In this document: one piece after another, positions 44,122-52,972 of the stretch | Layout of the letters: each line of letters starts with the position of its first letter | How positions within the stretch are numbered: the stretch's first letter is position 1 | Assembly (NCBI GenBank): GCA_020630875.1 | Contig: JAHDIH010000002.1 | Span: forward strand, 62,001 to 126,000 | Source of the DNA: Deltaproteobacteria bacterium | GTDB taxonomy: Bacteria > Myxococcota_A > Polyangia > Haliangiales > Haliangiaceae | Length of the DNA: 64,000 nt | Reading direction: 5' to 3' | Notes under the pieces: generated by a model | The model's input: the letters and a program-made list of their open reading frames with translations, nothing else | Told to the model about the DNA's origin: nothing | Database searches by the model: none | Program-made: the position numbers and the translations under genes

Positions 44122-45726
44122 ATGAGGATTGGATTAGCATTACTAGCGATTGTTGTCGCCGGCTGCGCAGGAGGTGCTGCAGATAGCTCCACCGCCGATG
44201 CCCCGGGCGAAGGCGGAAATGTCAGCTTTGGTGGTGCCGCTGACATCGGGTATTTTCGGCAAGCAGTAGCTGAGGGCCGGGTGCCCGAGTTTGGCTCATT
44301 AGACGCTAACGGATTTTTTAACGAGCACTATGTCGAGTTGCCAAATGCTGATTGTGGCCAAGCACTTTGCCTTCCGAACATGGTGTCGGTAGCAAGAGAT
44401 TGGATCTACAACCAGCCGCAGTCACTTGTTCAACTGGCGCTTACGACGCCCGCAACCTTAGATGACTTTCCAGTACTGCCCAAAAACATCACTGTGATCG
44501 TCGATACCTCAGGCTCGATGAGCACTGACAATAGAATTGAGTACGTACGACAGGGCCTTCATGCCATGATCGACAATCTAGAGTCTGGTGATAAGCTCTC
44601 CATCGTCGAATACAACAGTTCGGTGACCGTACATAACGAGCTAGAAGACGATGAATCGCTCATGCCGTCGTTTCTTCACGCGACAGTGGATGGACTGACG
44701 CCGACAGGAGCCACCAACATCGATGCCGCTTTGCAAACAGCATTGTCTTTGGCTCTTCAAAGTGCGTCATCGGAAACGGAAGATAGAGTAATTTTCTTGT
44801 CGGATGGCCGGCCTACCGTTGGCCAAACGAATACCCAAGCGATTTTAGAAAACGTGGAACCACTATTTGCAGACGGAATTGCTCTTACGACCATCGGGGT
44901 GGGAAGTGACTTTAACTTTGAACTGATGCGGCGTTTGGCGGAGATTGGCAGCGGAAACCAATATTTCCTTGAAGATGAGATGGCGGTGACTTCTGTTTTT
45001 ACGGATGAGCTTGACTATTTCTTTGCACCTCTTGCGACCAATGTGGAGCTTGCGATCCAGCTTTCGCCCGACTCAACCCTGAATCGAGTGGTAGGTTCCA
45101 ATCAGTGGACCAGTTCTAATAACGGCGGGAAACTAGAACTTGGAGCAGTGTTCTTTTCTCGGCGGAAAAGTGCCGAACCGGATCCTGGTGGTCGTCGCGG
45201 TGGGGGAAGTTCGCTGTTTATCGACTTTGAACCAGGTGAATTCTCTAACGAACCGGTGGCAAGCGTGGCACTTGACTATGTCAAGAGTGCGGACAGCACG
45301 GAACAAATGGAACGATTGTTCGTCGCTAGACCACCAGCGGTTGATACCAACCCCTATTTTTCAGAAACTGCCATGGGCAAACATTTCGCAATGTACAACG
45401 TGTATCGAGGATTGTCTCTGGCTACGTACTTTGCCCAGTTTGACCCGGCTTGCGCCAACGAGACGCTATCTCGGGTCATTGAGAGGGCCGAGTTTTGGAA
45501 CAGCGTTCCGGCCGATCCAGATATCGCCTCTGATATTGAACTAATGCACTCGTTACTCGAAAACCTTCCGCCATCGGCACCAGTTATCGACTTTGATAGT
45601 CAATGTGTGGAACGCGATGACAACTTCTTCAATGCGGATTCACTGGCGGTAGCTAGTTGTCAAAGTGGTTCATCATCTATCCTGTGGCTACTGCTCCCAA
45701 TGGTTGCGATCCGGCGCCGCTTGTAA
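44122..45726 (+). CDS. von Willebrand factor A lipoprotein with MYXO-CTERM-like tail
   Basis: About 534 residues from the ATG at 44122. The signal peptide carries a lipobox (V-V-A-G-C, Cys15). A VWA domain (~120-310) has a complete MIDAS D-T-S-G-S-M-S (~128) with Thr and Asp ligands further on (P-T-G-A-T-N, L-S-D-G-R-P). The last ~20 residues form a Cys, a hydrophobic stretch (I-L-W-L-L-L-P-M-V-A) and R-R-R-L, the layout of MYXO-CTERM sorting signals known in Myxococcota. Metal-dependent ligand binding at the surface is expected. An in-frame TTG at 44104 is less likely. Confidence 0.83.
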   Translation: MRIGLALLAIVVAGCAGGAADSSTADAPGEGGNVSFGGAADIGYFRQAVAEGRVPEFGSLDANGFFNEHYVELPNADCGQALCLPNMVSVARDWIYNQPQSLVQLALTTPATLDDFPVLPKNITVIVDTSGSMSTDNRIEYVRQGLHAMIDNLESGDKLSIVEYNSSVTVHNELEDDESLMPSFLHATVDGLTPTGATNIDAALQTALSLALQSASSETEDRVIFLSDGRPTVGQTNTQAILENVEPLFADGIALTTIGVGSDFNFELMRRLAEIGSGNQYFLEDEMAVTSVFTDELDYFFAPLATNVELAIQLSPDSTLNRVVGSNQWTSSNNGGKLELGAVFFSRRKSAEPDPGGRRGGGSSLFIDFEPGEFSNEPVASVALDYVKSADSTEQMERLFVARPPAVDTNPYFSETAMGKHFAMYNVYRGLSLATYFAQFDPACANETLSRVIERAEFWNSVPADPDIASDIELMHSLLENLPPSAPVIDFDSQCVERDDNFFNADSLAVASCQSGSSSILWLLLPMVAIRRRL

Positions 45727-45781
45727 ATAGCGTCCTCAGCCAATACCAATCCACGCTGGGGTTTAGTAAAGTGGGCCCTGG

Positions 45782-47044
45782 GTGAAGTCATGTGTGGCAT
45801 GCGGGTACGACCTGCCAGTGGTAGCGAGCGAGTGTAGTTTTTGCGGGACAGCACAACCTGAAGACGTTGCAGGGCCGACTATGATTGGATACACGTCCAC
45901 TGCGGACGTCGAACGAAGCCCAAAACATCAAAATACGACCATGATCGCTGGTAAGCAGGATGGACAAGGTCCCACCATGCTTTCCTCTCAACTGCCTCCA
46001 GTGGGAGGACCACCACCTCTTGGAGGACCGCCACCTCCCGTAATGATGCCGCCAGCAACGATTAGTTCGACTGGGCCAGCAGCTTTTCGCCCTCCGCCTG
46101 CGGCTTCCGCCAATCCAACGCCAGTACATCTCAGAGAACACAGCCGGCCAAGCAATCCCGTTTCGCGTGGAGGGGCCATGGCTCCCAATGGCAAGCCAAT
46201 GGTAACGGTCTCGCCACAGATGATTGACAAGGCGAAGTTGGAAAGAACACAGGCTGTACCAACGTTGAGTGACCCATGGCTCTACAGCATCAGAATCCTG
46301 GGAGTTACCGCAGGATTACTACTTCTCGTTTCCTTTTTTGTTCCCTGGAAAATTTCTGATGCGGGAACTGTTTTTGCTTTTACTGACTTCGCTAGTCAAC
46401 CTTTTAACCATCAAGCTACCGTGGCGATGATTGGTGTAAGTTGTATTTTTACATTTCTAGTCGCGGCAATGCCAACTACTACCGCAATGCGTGGTGTTTG
46501 GTACCTTGTCTTGGCACTTCCGGGGTTAGCGTACTACTTTTACCATGCGACAGACGGCGCTGGGATTGTCCTGCAGGTTTCGGCGGTATGCGCTGCCACT
46601 GCGTTGGTTGTCCGATCGAGGTATTTCTCCTCTCTTTTTGCTCGAGTTTTCGCTACCGCTGCCATTGTAGCTGTGGCTGCAATATTCTTTTCTCCAAGAG
46701 GAGACGCACCTTCTGTATTTTCGACGATTTTAGAAGCCGTCAAGGCAGCCGAGACCATTGAAGCTTCGGTGGAGGTTGGAATAGGTCTTTTGCAATTGCT
46801 TCTTGCGGCGTTAACCCTCTTCGTGTGGCGGCCTAAGCAAGGAGACGCCGGAGCTGCTAGCATTGCTTGGTTCTGGATTCTTACGCCACTAATTGTAGCC
46901 ATCATCAGGATCTCGACTAACGATTCTCTTTCACTTGAATCTTTAGGCACTGCTATTCTACTACCACTTGCGATTGTCGCATGGACATCTTTAGTTGTGT
47001 ATGGACTAGCTTCCATTATCGGAAAAGGAATTAAACATTCGTAG
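45782..47044 (+). CDS. Zinc-ribbon, proline-rich, multi-pass membrane protein
   Basis: A 420-residue protein. The N-terminus is a zinc ribbon (C4, C7, C18, C21), followed by ~115 Pro/Gly-rich disordered residues with P-P-P-L-G-G-P-P-P-P stretches. From ~170 there are about seven membrane helices. Zinc ribbon plus linker plus membrane domain is common in myxobacterial proteins of unknown function. The start is GTG. Its 3' end contains the ribosome-binding site of the next gene and overlaps that gene by a few bases. No function can be assigned. Confidence 0.72.
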   Translation: MKSCVACGYDLPVVASECSFCGTAQPEDVAGPTMIGYTSTADVERSPKHQNTTMIAGKQDGQGPTMLSSQLPPVGGPPPLGGPPPPVMMPPATISSTGPAAFRPPPAASANPTPVHLREHSRPSNPVSRGGAMAPNGKPMVTVSPQMIDKAKLERTQAVPTLSDPWLYSIRILGVTAGLLLLVSFFVPWKISDAGTVFAFTDFASQPFNHQATVAMIGVSCIFTFLVAAMPTTTAMRGVWYLVLALPGLAYYFYHATDGAGIVLQVSAVCAATALVVRSRYFSSLFARVFATAAIVAVAAIFFSPRGDAPSVFSTILEAVKAAETIEASVEVGIGLLQLLLAALTLFVWRPKQGDAGAASIAWFWILTPLIVAIIRISTNDSLSLESLGTAILLPLAIVAWTSLVVYGLASIIGKGIKHS

Positions 47045-47693
47045 CGAACACACAATCGGGACCACCGTTTTAGGTCATCCAATCATTGCCGCGCGCTTTG
47101 ATCCGCCAAGCTATGCCAAGCCTAAACCACCAGCAGTCCTTTTTGGCGCGATTCATGGTGATGAACCGTTAGGCGTCCAGTGCCTTGTAGAACTTGCAAA
47201 GGAACTAGATGCGCGACCACCCGGACGAGAGACATGGATTGTATTTGCGCTGAACATTGATGGGTTGGCTGCAGGAACGAAAAACAATTCGCGAGACGTC
47301 GACCTAAACAGAAACTTCGCAGCAAGCAATTGGGTGAAAGAGCACAAACCAGGCTACTTTCCCGGGAGTAGTCCTGGGTCAGAACCAGAGATTCTAGCGT
47401 TAGAAAAGCTTATTGAAAGTACAAAGGCTACAAGGTTAGTGGCTCTGCATTCACCCTATCGGATGGTGAATTGGGACGGAACCGGTGAATTGTTAGCCCA
47501 GGCAATGTCGGACCTCAATGGATACGAGTTGGTGGCAAGTATGGGGTATCCCACTCCGGGCTCCTTCGGTAGTAAGTACGGTGTAGACCAAGACTGTGAA
47601 GTTATCACGCTTGAAATTCCCTTTATGTCACCTCATCAAGCATGGATGGACAATCGAGCCGCACTTCGTTACGTGGTTGATTTGCCGGCGTAG
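47037..47693 (+). CDS. mpaA: Murein tripeptide amidase, probably with an AUU start codon
   Basis: A zinc carboxypeptidase of the M14 type that cuts the L-Ala-gamma-D-Glu-mDAP tripeptide during cell-wall recycling. The reading frame holds H40 and E43 in A-I-H-G-D-E, D-V-D-L-N-R-N-F, H138 and the general base E193. The first in-frame ATG, GTG or TTG is a TTG at 47265, after the zinc ligands, so it cannot be the true start. At 47037 an ATT lies eight bases after AAAGGA and gives a family-like N-terminus (about 218 residues). This overlaps the preceding gene by eight bases. The only clear alternative is a sequencing error. Confidence 0.8.
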   Translation: MRSEHTIGTTVLGHPIIAARFDPPSYAKPKPPAVLFGAIHGDEPLGVQCLVELAKELDARPPGRETWIVFALNIDGLAAGTKNNSRDVDLNRNFAASNWVKEHKPGYFPGSSPGSEPEILALEKLIESTKATRLVALHSPYRMVNWDGTGELLAQAMSDLNGYELVASMGYPTPGSFGSKYGVDQDCEVITLEIPFMSPHQAWMDNRAALRYVVDLPA

Positions 47694-47733
47694 ATACTCT
47701 CAATCGTTTGAAAGATATCAAATGAAAGTCAGC

Positions 47734-49737
47734 TCAGCCCATAAGAATTTGCAGCTGCTCTAGCTCTAAGGCTTTGTCCCTGAGCTGGGCAGCGGTTTCA
47801 AAGTCTAGCTCTTTAGCAGCCTTTTTCATTTCATCTCGGAGCTGCGTAACTTGCGCGGCGAGGGCTTTAGGTGATGATAGGTTTGGCTTCTGCGCCAGGA
47901 TAGGCTTGGCTTTCTTACTACTCTTTTTTGGAAGCGGCTGTGCTTCCTTAATCTTTTTGATATTACGAGATGCAGAACGTGGAGTGACTCCGTGTTTGTT
48001 GTTGTGCTCCATCTGAATCTTGCGTCGCGCTTCCGTTGTGTCAATTGCCTCTTTCATCGATTTGGTGATGCGGTCGGCGTAAAAAATGACTCGGCCATTG
48101 AGATTTCGTGCCGCTCGTCCGACGGTTTGAATAAGTGACCGTGCAGAACGAAGAAAACCCTCTTTGTCTGCATCGAGAATCGCTACTAGTGATACTTCAG
48201 GAATGTCTAGGCCCTCTCGCAAAAGGTTAATTCCCACCAAGACATCGAACTCACCCATACGGAGATCTCTAAGGATGCGGATGCGATCCAGCGTGTCAAC
48301 TTCTGAGTGAAGGTAACGCACTTTGACGCCGGCATCGGATAAATAGTCTGTGAGATCTTCCGCCATTCGCTTGGTTAAGGTGGTTACGAGTACTCTTTCC
48401 TTTTTCTTTACTGTGGCCTTTATTTCTTTGAGTAGGTCATCTACTTGGTGCCCTACCGGGCGAACTTCGATAGGAGGGTCCAAGAGGCCTGTCGGACGAA
48501 TGATCTGGGTGATGACTACCCCGTCGCTTTTCTCTAGTTCGTATTCTGCGGGAGTGGCTGACACGTATACGACTTGTTTGGCCCGCTGTTGCCATTCGTT
48601 AAACTTAAGAGGACGATTATCCAGTGCACTAGGTAACCTGAAACCGTAATCTACTAAGTTAGTTTTGCGTGCGCGGTCCCCCCTGAACATTGCTTGCACT
48701 TGCGGCACCGTTTGATGGGATTCGTCGATGATTAGTAGGTAGTCATCTGGAAAGTAGTCCATTAGTGTTGGAGGTGGTTCGCCCGCCTTAGCTCCAGTTA
48801 GGTGTCGGGAATAATTTTCGATACCGTTGCAATATCCCATTTCTTCAATGCACTCCAAATCGTACATGGTTCGTTGCTCAAGTCTTTGGCGTTCCAAGAG
48901 TAATTCTTTCTCGGTAAGCACGGTAAGCCGCTGTTGTAACTCCACACGGATGGTTTCAATGGCCCTGTGCAGCGTTTCTTTGGGAGTAGCGTAATGGGAG
49001 GCCGGCAAGATACGAATGCTGTCGAAATTATCAAGCGTCTTTCCGCGCAATGGATCAATTGTGTTGATGGCCTCTATTTCATCGCCAAACCATTCGATAC
49101 GAATTGCAGTGTCTGACTCGTAGGGGGGGAAAATCTCCAACGAGTCTCCCCTTACCCGAAAGGTTCCACGATGGAAGTCATAGTCGTTTCGTTCGTACTG
49201 CAGCTCCACAAGACGACCTAAAATGGTGTCGCGATCTATCGTTTGGTCTACTTTCAACTCACAAGTCATGCTTCCGTAAGTGTCTTGAGCTCCAATGCCG
49301 TAGATGCACGAGACGGACGCGACAATAATGACATCTTTTCTAGAAAGCAGGGCGTAGGTGGCTGCATGACGCATGCGATCGATTTCGTCGTTAATCAGAG
49401 AATCTTTTTCGATGAACGTATCTGTGTTGGCAACGTAAGCTTCTGGTTGGTAGTAATCGTAGTAGCTGACGAAGTAGTGCACTGCATTGTTTGGAAACAG
49501 TTCTTTGAATTCCCCGTACAACTGCGCGGCCAGGGTTTTGTTGGGCGCCATAATCAATGTGGGACGCTGAGTTTCATTGATTAAATTGGCAATGGTAAAC
49601 GTTTTACCTGAACCCGTGATTCCTAGCAGCGTCTGATGGGGATCGCCGCGCTTCACACCTTCTACCAGTTGTCGAATGGCTTCTGGCTGGTCGCCTGTTG
49701 GCGAGAACGGAGCGACAAGTTCGAATGCGCGAGACAC
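47734..49737 (-). CDS. uvrB: Excinuclease ABC subunit B
   Basis: UvrB is the central helicase of nucleotide excision repair that loads UvrC after UvrA leaves. The 667-residue protein shows Walker A G-I-T-G-S-G-K-T, the beta-hairpin [10 protein letters not shown], the DEAD-type motif D-E-S-H-Q-T, the C-terminal helicase motif Q-T-V-G-R-A-A-R-N and a final UVR domain (~630-667). The start is GTG. It is divergent from the small gene at 49818 with an 80-bp gap. uvrA and uvrC are not in the window. Confidence 0.98.
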   Translation of the reverse strand: MSRAFELVAPFSPTGDQPEAIRQLVEGVKRGDPHQTLLGITGSGKTFTIANLINETQRPTLIMAPNKTLAAQLYGEFKELFPNNAVHYFVSYYDYYQPEAYVANTDTFIEKDSLINDEIDRMRHAATYALLSRKDVIIVASVSCIYGIGAQDTYGSMTCELKVDQTIDRDTILGRLVELQYERNDYDFHRGTFRVRGDSLEIFPPYESDTAIRIEWFGDEIEAINTIDPLRGKTLDNFDSIRILPASHYATPKETLHRAIETIRVELQQRLTVLTEKELLLERQRLEQRTMYDLECIEEMGYCNGIENYSRHLTGAKAGEPPPTLMDYFPDDYLLIIDESHQTVPQVQAMFRGDRARKTNLVDYGFRLPSALDNRPLKFNEWQQRAKQVVYVSATPAEYELEKSDGVVITQIIRPTGLLDPPIEVRPVGHQVDDLLKEIKATVKKKERVLVTTLTKRMAEDLTDYLSDAGVKVRYLHSEVDTLDRIRILRDLRMGEFDVLVGINLLREGLDIPEVSLVAILDADKEGFLRSARSLIQTVGRAARNLNGRVIFYADRITKSMKEAIDTTEARRKIQMEHNNKHGVTPRSASRNIKKIKEAQPLPKKSSKKAKPILAQKPNLSSPKALAAQVTQLRDEMKKAAKELDFETAAQLRDKALELEQLQILMG

Positions 49738-49782
49738 GGTCTCTTTCTGCCACAGATTGAGAAAAATTGCTTAGTCAAAAAC

Positions 49783-49811
49783 TTGCCCGATGTAGGTAGC
49801 TGTCTGATAAT
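49783..49811 (+). promoter_or_regulatory. Promoter for a probably leaderless mRNA
   Basis: TTGCCC (49783-49788) and GATAAT (49806-49811) are separated by exactly 17 bases. The expected start of transcription, six to seven bases after the -10, is at the A of the ATG at 49818. Confidence 0.5.
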
Positions 49812-49817
49812 GTAGGA

Positions 49818-50192
49818 ATGGAGCGAAGTAGTAGCGATCGCCGTCTTAATCGGACTCAAAACACGAAGAAAGCCCTCGAATACTGGCTAGAGTCGTGTAG
49901 CAAAGGCTCGGTGGTGGACGAAATGGTACTTTTTGACTTAGATGGATTGTGCCTCGCCAGTTCTGGAGAGTTAGGACCTGAGGTTGCAGCCAGCTGCAGT
50001 ACGCTCGCTCGTCGCGTGCCATTCTATCAAGGACAAATTCCAGTTGGTGGAAAGCCCCGAAACTTACGGTTTAAGCGCTTTCGTTACCAAGGCGAGTGCT
50101 TGGTGGTTTGCGGGCTCGGCGGCCTTCCTTCGGAAGCGAGAGCTCGCCGAATAGAAAGGTCAGCACAGGGCGTAGCTCGAATTCTGCACTGA
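49818..50192 (+). CDS. Hypothetical small protein, possibly roadblock-like
   Basis: A 124-residue soluble protein. The N-terminus is basic; residues ~33-110 contain short strands (M-V-L-F-D-L-D-G-L-C-L-A-S-S-G and C-L-V-V-C-G-L-G-G) with the 'hydrophobic strand, D-G-L, strand' rhythm seen in roadblock/LC7 domains. That link is tentative. The gene has a promoter so close that the mRNA may be leaderless, though GTAGGA also lies just before the ATG. Divergent from uvrB. Confidence 0.6.
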   Translation: MERSSSDRRLNRTQNTKKALEYWLESCSKGSVVDEMVLFDLDGLCLASSGELGPEVAASCSTLARRVPFYQGQIPVGGKPRNLRFKRFRYQGECLVVCGLGGLPSEARARRIERSAQGVARILH

Positions 50193-50331
50193 TTGGGTTT
50201 CCGGAATAGGCAAAAGTCGGCGGATAAAAATATGTGACCGAAGGGCCCGCTGCGACGTCTCAGAAGTGTCGGCGCTATGGTTCAATCTTTCCTGCCAGAC
50301 CGTCGATAAGAAACAACTAGGCTGTTGGGCC

Positions 50332-50362
50332 AAAAAAAAAGGTGCTCGTAGGAGCACCTTTT
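50332..50362. terminator. Bidirectional terminator between convergent genes
   Basis: AAGGTGCTC and GAGCACCTT form a nine-base stem around a GTAG loop. Nine A on one side and TTTT on the other allow use from both strands; the minus-strand side has the better T-tract. Confidence 0.88.
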
Positions 50363-50378
50363 CCTTTGGAATCTTATG

Positions 50379-51104
50379 TTACTGTCCTGAACTAGTAGTC
50401 ATCTTGTCCTCGAACTGCCAGGTAAAGTCGTGTCGTTTGGTACCCACAAGCGTTAGTGTAATACTCTTTGTTTGTGCAGTAACTCCGTGATTACGGACGC
50501 AAACTTCTCCCGGGGACTGCACATAGGTGACTTTTTGCTTGGTGGCTACATTGGCGTAACGGCCTTTGAACTCGACCTTATCGTTGATGCAGTCTCCATG
50601 AGAATCTTCACCTTCCACGCAAACAGCGTCAAAGCCAGTCTTTATCTTCTTGGTCCAGTTTGCCTTGCGCTTTTTGCGTACCATGCGCTTCTGGCTCGTC
50701 CGCATTTTCGCCTTGGCTACTGGTTGTCCGTCAGCGAAAAACGCTTTCTTCCAGGACTTTACTTTGAGATGACGAGGGGTTGATTCCTTGGGACCTACAA
50801 TATCGCGAAACATTAGCGCAAAGCACAACTCTCTCTTGTTAAAGGAAACTAGGCTAAGTGCATTGGTCAGATGACCATCCTTGATGCCTAGTTGCATTTC
50901 CTTTTTACGGTTAGGAATCGCGATAATATTTTCGCTGAGTTCGTTGACAGGATGCGAAGTGCGGACCGCTCGCTGTTGTCCTTGATTAGAATGCTTTTTG
51001 GGTTGTTGCGTTTGAACCTTTTTAGGTTGGGCGCCGTTATTAGAAGTTTGTGGCGTTAGCATCGCGCAGCCCGAGAGACCAAGTAACAATATACAGAACT
51101 TCAT
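50379..51104 (-). CDS. Predicted lipoprotein of unknown function
   Basis: A 241-residue protein with signal peptide and lipobox (L-S-G-C, Cys13). A Gln/Lys/Asn-rich linker follows to ~50, then a beta-rich basic domain (many K-R-K-K runs) with cysteines that could form two disulfides. No conserved catalytic motif is visible. A strong terminator lies downstream. It is the only gene in its unit. Function unknown. Confidence 0.7.
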   Translation of the reverse strand: MKFCILLLGLSGCAMLTPQTSNNGAQPKKVQTQQPKKHSNQGQQRAVRTSHPVNELSENIIAIPNRKKEMQLGIKDGHLTNALSLVSFNKRELCFALMFRDIVGPKESTPRHLKVKSWKKAFFADGQPVAKAKMRTSQKRMVRKKRKANWTKKIKTGFDAVCVEGEDSHGDCINDKVEFKGRYANVATKQKVTYVQSPGEVCVRNHGVTAQTKSITLTLVGTKRHDFTWQFEDKMTTSSGQ

Positions 51105-51290
51105 TCCCGTTTCTTAGCACGATATACGGCAATTGGCAGTAGTTGTTCTTAAAGCGGCGAACGACATCGTAAGGACCTGTGATCCTTATGCTTACTACCG
51201 CCTACCAAAAAGTGAAAAAAGTTCACATTTCTTCGGTGCGACTGGGTTTTCTTCTTTCATCCGCGGGCCGAAGATTGTTACACTCGGGTG

Positions 51291-52400
51291 ATGGGGCGTG
51301 TTATGGGGATTGTGTCGGTGGTCGTTTCCGGCTTTTTGTTATCTAGCTGTGCAAGCGGTCAAAGCACTAAAGCGGAGACTGCCAAAGAGTTGTCGACACG
51401 GGATATCACTTCCAACAGTACGGCCGCGATTGTGCGGGTAGAAACGTCATCTCCGCTTGGTGATGGTGTCGGCACTGGCTTTTTCGTACACGAGTCGGGA
51501 GTTCTGGCTACCAACCTCCACGTCATTCATGGGGCGGCTGATGTTGTTGTGAGACTTCATGATGGAACAGAGCATGCCGTTGTATCCGTAGAAGCTGTCG
51601 ACCATTCTCGCGACCTTGCGCTGATTCGAATTGATGCGAAAGGAAAAATGTTTCCTACGCTCAAATTAGGTGACAGTCGCTCCATTAAAGCTGGTGACCC
51701 TATCGTAGCCATCGGAAACCCACTTGGAGTTTTGAACCACACCGTGAGCGACGGACTTGTTAGCGCCGTAAGACTAATTTCTGAAGACTTTTCTCTTCTG
51801 CAGGTTTCTGCGCCCATTTCGAGGGGATCAAGTGGCGGCCCACTGTTCAACAACGCCGGCGATGTTATTGGCGTCGCCACAGCGGTATCGATCCAAGGTC
51901 AAAACTTGAACTTCGGGGTGCCAAGCGAATATGTGGCTCGTTTGGTAGAAAATCCACAGCCAACCGCGTTGGCTGGTTTTGTTCGGTCCTTCGGGAAACA
52001 AGAACACGTCATCAATACCAAGAAGGTCGGGCAAGTGAAACGACAAATACCGCTGCACGACAAGTCACTCCTAGCTTCTTGCCCTGCAGAAACAGTGTCC
52101 GCTGCTCGAAAAGAAATCGCAAAAGCGATAGACGACGGCGCCCCTCTCTACAACAGCGGAGACCATGAAGCTTGCTACAAAGCGTATGAAAAGTCAGCCA
52201 TTGTTCTGGAAGAGAAACTTGGATGCAAAGGAATTCAAAAAGCTTTGGGCATGGGACTACTCACCGCCGGTTCAAAACCGAACTACACCGAAAAGGCATG
52301 GGCGATGCGTGATGCGTTTGATGGGCTGATGTACGTCATGCGCAAGTCAGAAGCGAAAAAGAATTCTTCGGCCAGCATTTGGCCAATGGGAAAAAAATAG
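51291..52400 (+). CDS. Trypsin-like serine protease lipoprotein (DegP-type protease domain, no PDZ)
   Basis: About 369 residues with signal peptide and lipobox (L-L-S-S-C, Cys20). The protease domain has the triad His77 (T-N-L-H-V-I-H), Asp108 (S-R-D-L-A-L) and Ser181 (G-S-S-G-G-P), as in HtrA/DegP. Instead of PDZ domains it has a ~130-residue C-terminal helical region (two Cys pairs, TPR-like). It would be a membrane-tethered periplasmic protease, perhaps for quality control. GTG at 51288 or ATG at 51291 can start it. Confidence 0.87.
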   Translation: MGRVMGIVSVVVSGFLLSSCASGQSTKAETAKELSTRDITSNSTAAIVRVETSSPLGDGVGTGFFVHESGVLATNLHVIHGAADVVVRLHDGTEHAVVSVEAVDHSRDLALIRIDAKGKMFPTLKLGDSRSIKAGDPIVAIGNPLGVLNHTVSDGLVSAVRLISEDFSLLQVSAPISRGSSGGPLFNNAGDVIGVATAVSIQGQNLNFGVPSEYVARLVENPQPTALAGFVRSFGKQEHVINTKKVGQVKRQIPLHDKSLLASCPAETVSAARKEIAKAIDDGAPLYNSGDHEACYKAYEKSAIVLEEKLGCKGIQKALGMGLLTAGSKPNYTEKAWAMRDAFDGLMYVMRKSEAKKNSSASIWPMGKK

Positions 52401-52409
52401 TCAGCACGA

Positions 52410-52970
52410 ATGCTGATCCACGAGTACCAAGACAAGTGGAGTAGTGACTTTGAAGAGATCAAGGAAGTGCTTCTTGCGAGACTTTCAGCTACCGAAGTCA
52501 CTGTCGAACATGTGGGAAGTACCGCGGTGCCGGGGCTTGCAGCAAAACCTATAATTGATGTTGATGTCGTTTACTTTTCAAGTGGAGACTTCGATAAGAT
52601 AAAGTCTGGGCTTGAAGGCATCGGGTATTTCCACCATGGGAATCAAGGAATCTTACAACGAGAAGTTTTCAAGAGAACCAAACGCGATTTGCATCCGGTT
52701 CTCGACTTTGTGATTCATCATCTGTACGTCTGCCCGTCGGGAAGTGAAGAACTCAGAAGGCATTTGTTTTTTCGTGACTACTTGAGAAAGGACTTGGCAG
52801 CTCGCGAAGAATACCAAGCTTTGAAACAGCAGATTGCCGAAGAAGCTGAGCAAGATCGAAAACGTTACTCAGAAATCAAGGAAGTGAAAGCCAGAGCCTT
52901 CATTCTTTCGGCAATTGAAAAAGCCCAGCAACAATCAATGAAGCTGGGCCAACTGCGATTAGATCACTAG
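52410..52970 (+). CDS. GrpB-family nucleotidyltransferase-fold protein (UPF0157)
   Basis: A 186-residue GrpB/UPF0157 protein. The hallmark H-V-G-S-T-A-V-P-G-L-A-A-K-P-I-I-D-V-D-V lies at ~34-53 and holds the G-S and D-x-D of the nucleotidyltransferase fold. The closing segment R-D-Y-L-R-K-D, E-Y-Q-A-L-K is also typical. Some members are fused to dephospho-CoA kinase, but this one is alone. The biochemical role is not established. It starts nine bases after the protease gene. Confidence 0.9.
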   Translation: MLIHEYQDKWSSDFEEIKEVLLARLSATEVTVEHVGSTAVPGLAAKPIIDVDVVYFSSGDFDKIKSGLEGIGYFHHGNQGILQREVFKRTKRDLHPVLDFVIHHLYVCPSGSEELRRHLFFRDYLRKDLAAREEYQALKQQIAEEAEQDRKRYSEIKEVKARAFILSAIEKAQQQSMKLGQLRLDH

Positions 52971-52972
52971 TT

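Noticed and set aside
46540..47082. 180-codon minus-strand frame opposite the zinc-ribbon membrane protein
   Set aside because: It is a shadow of the membrane-protein gene, with random composition and no start signal.
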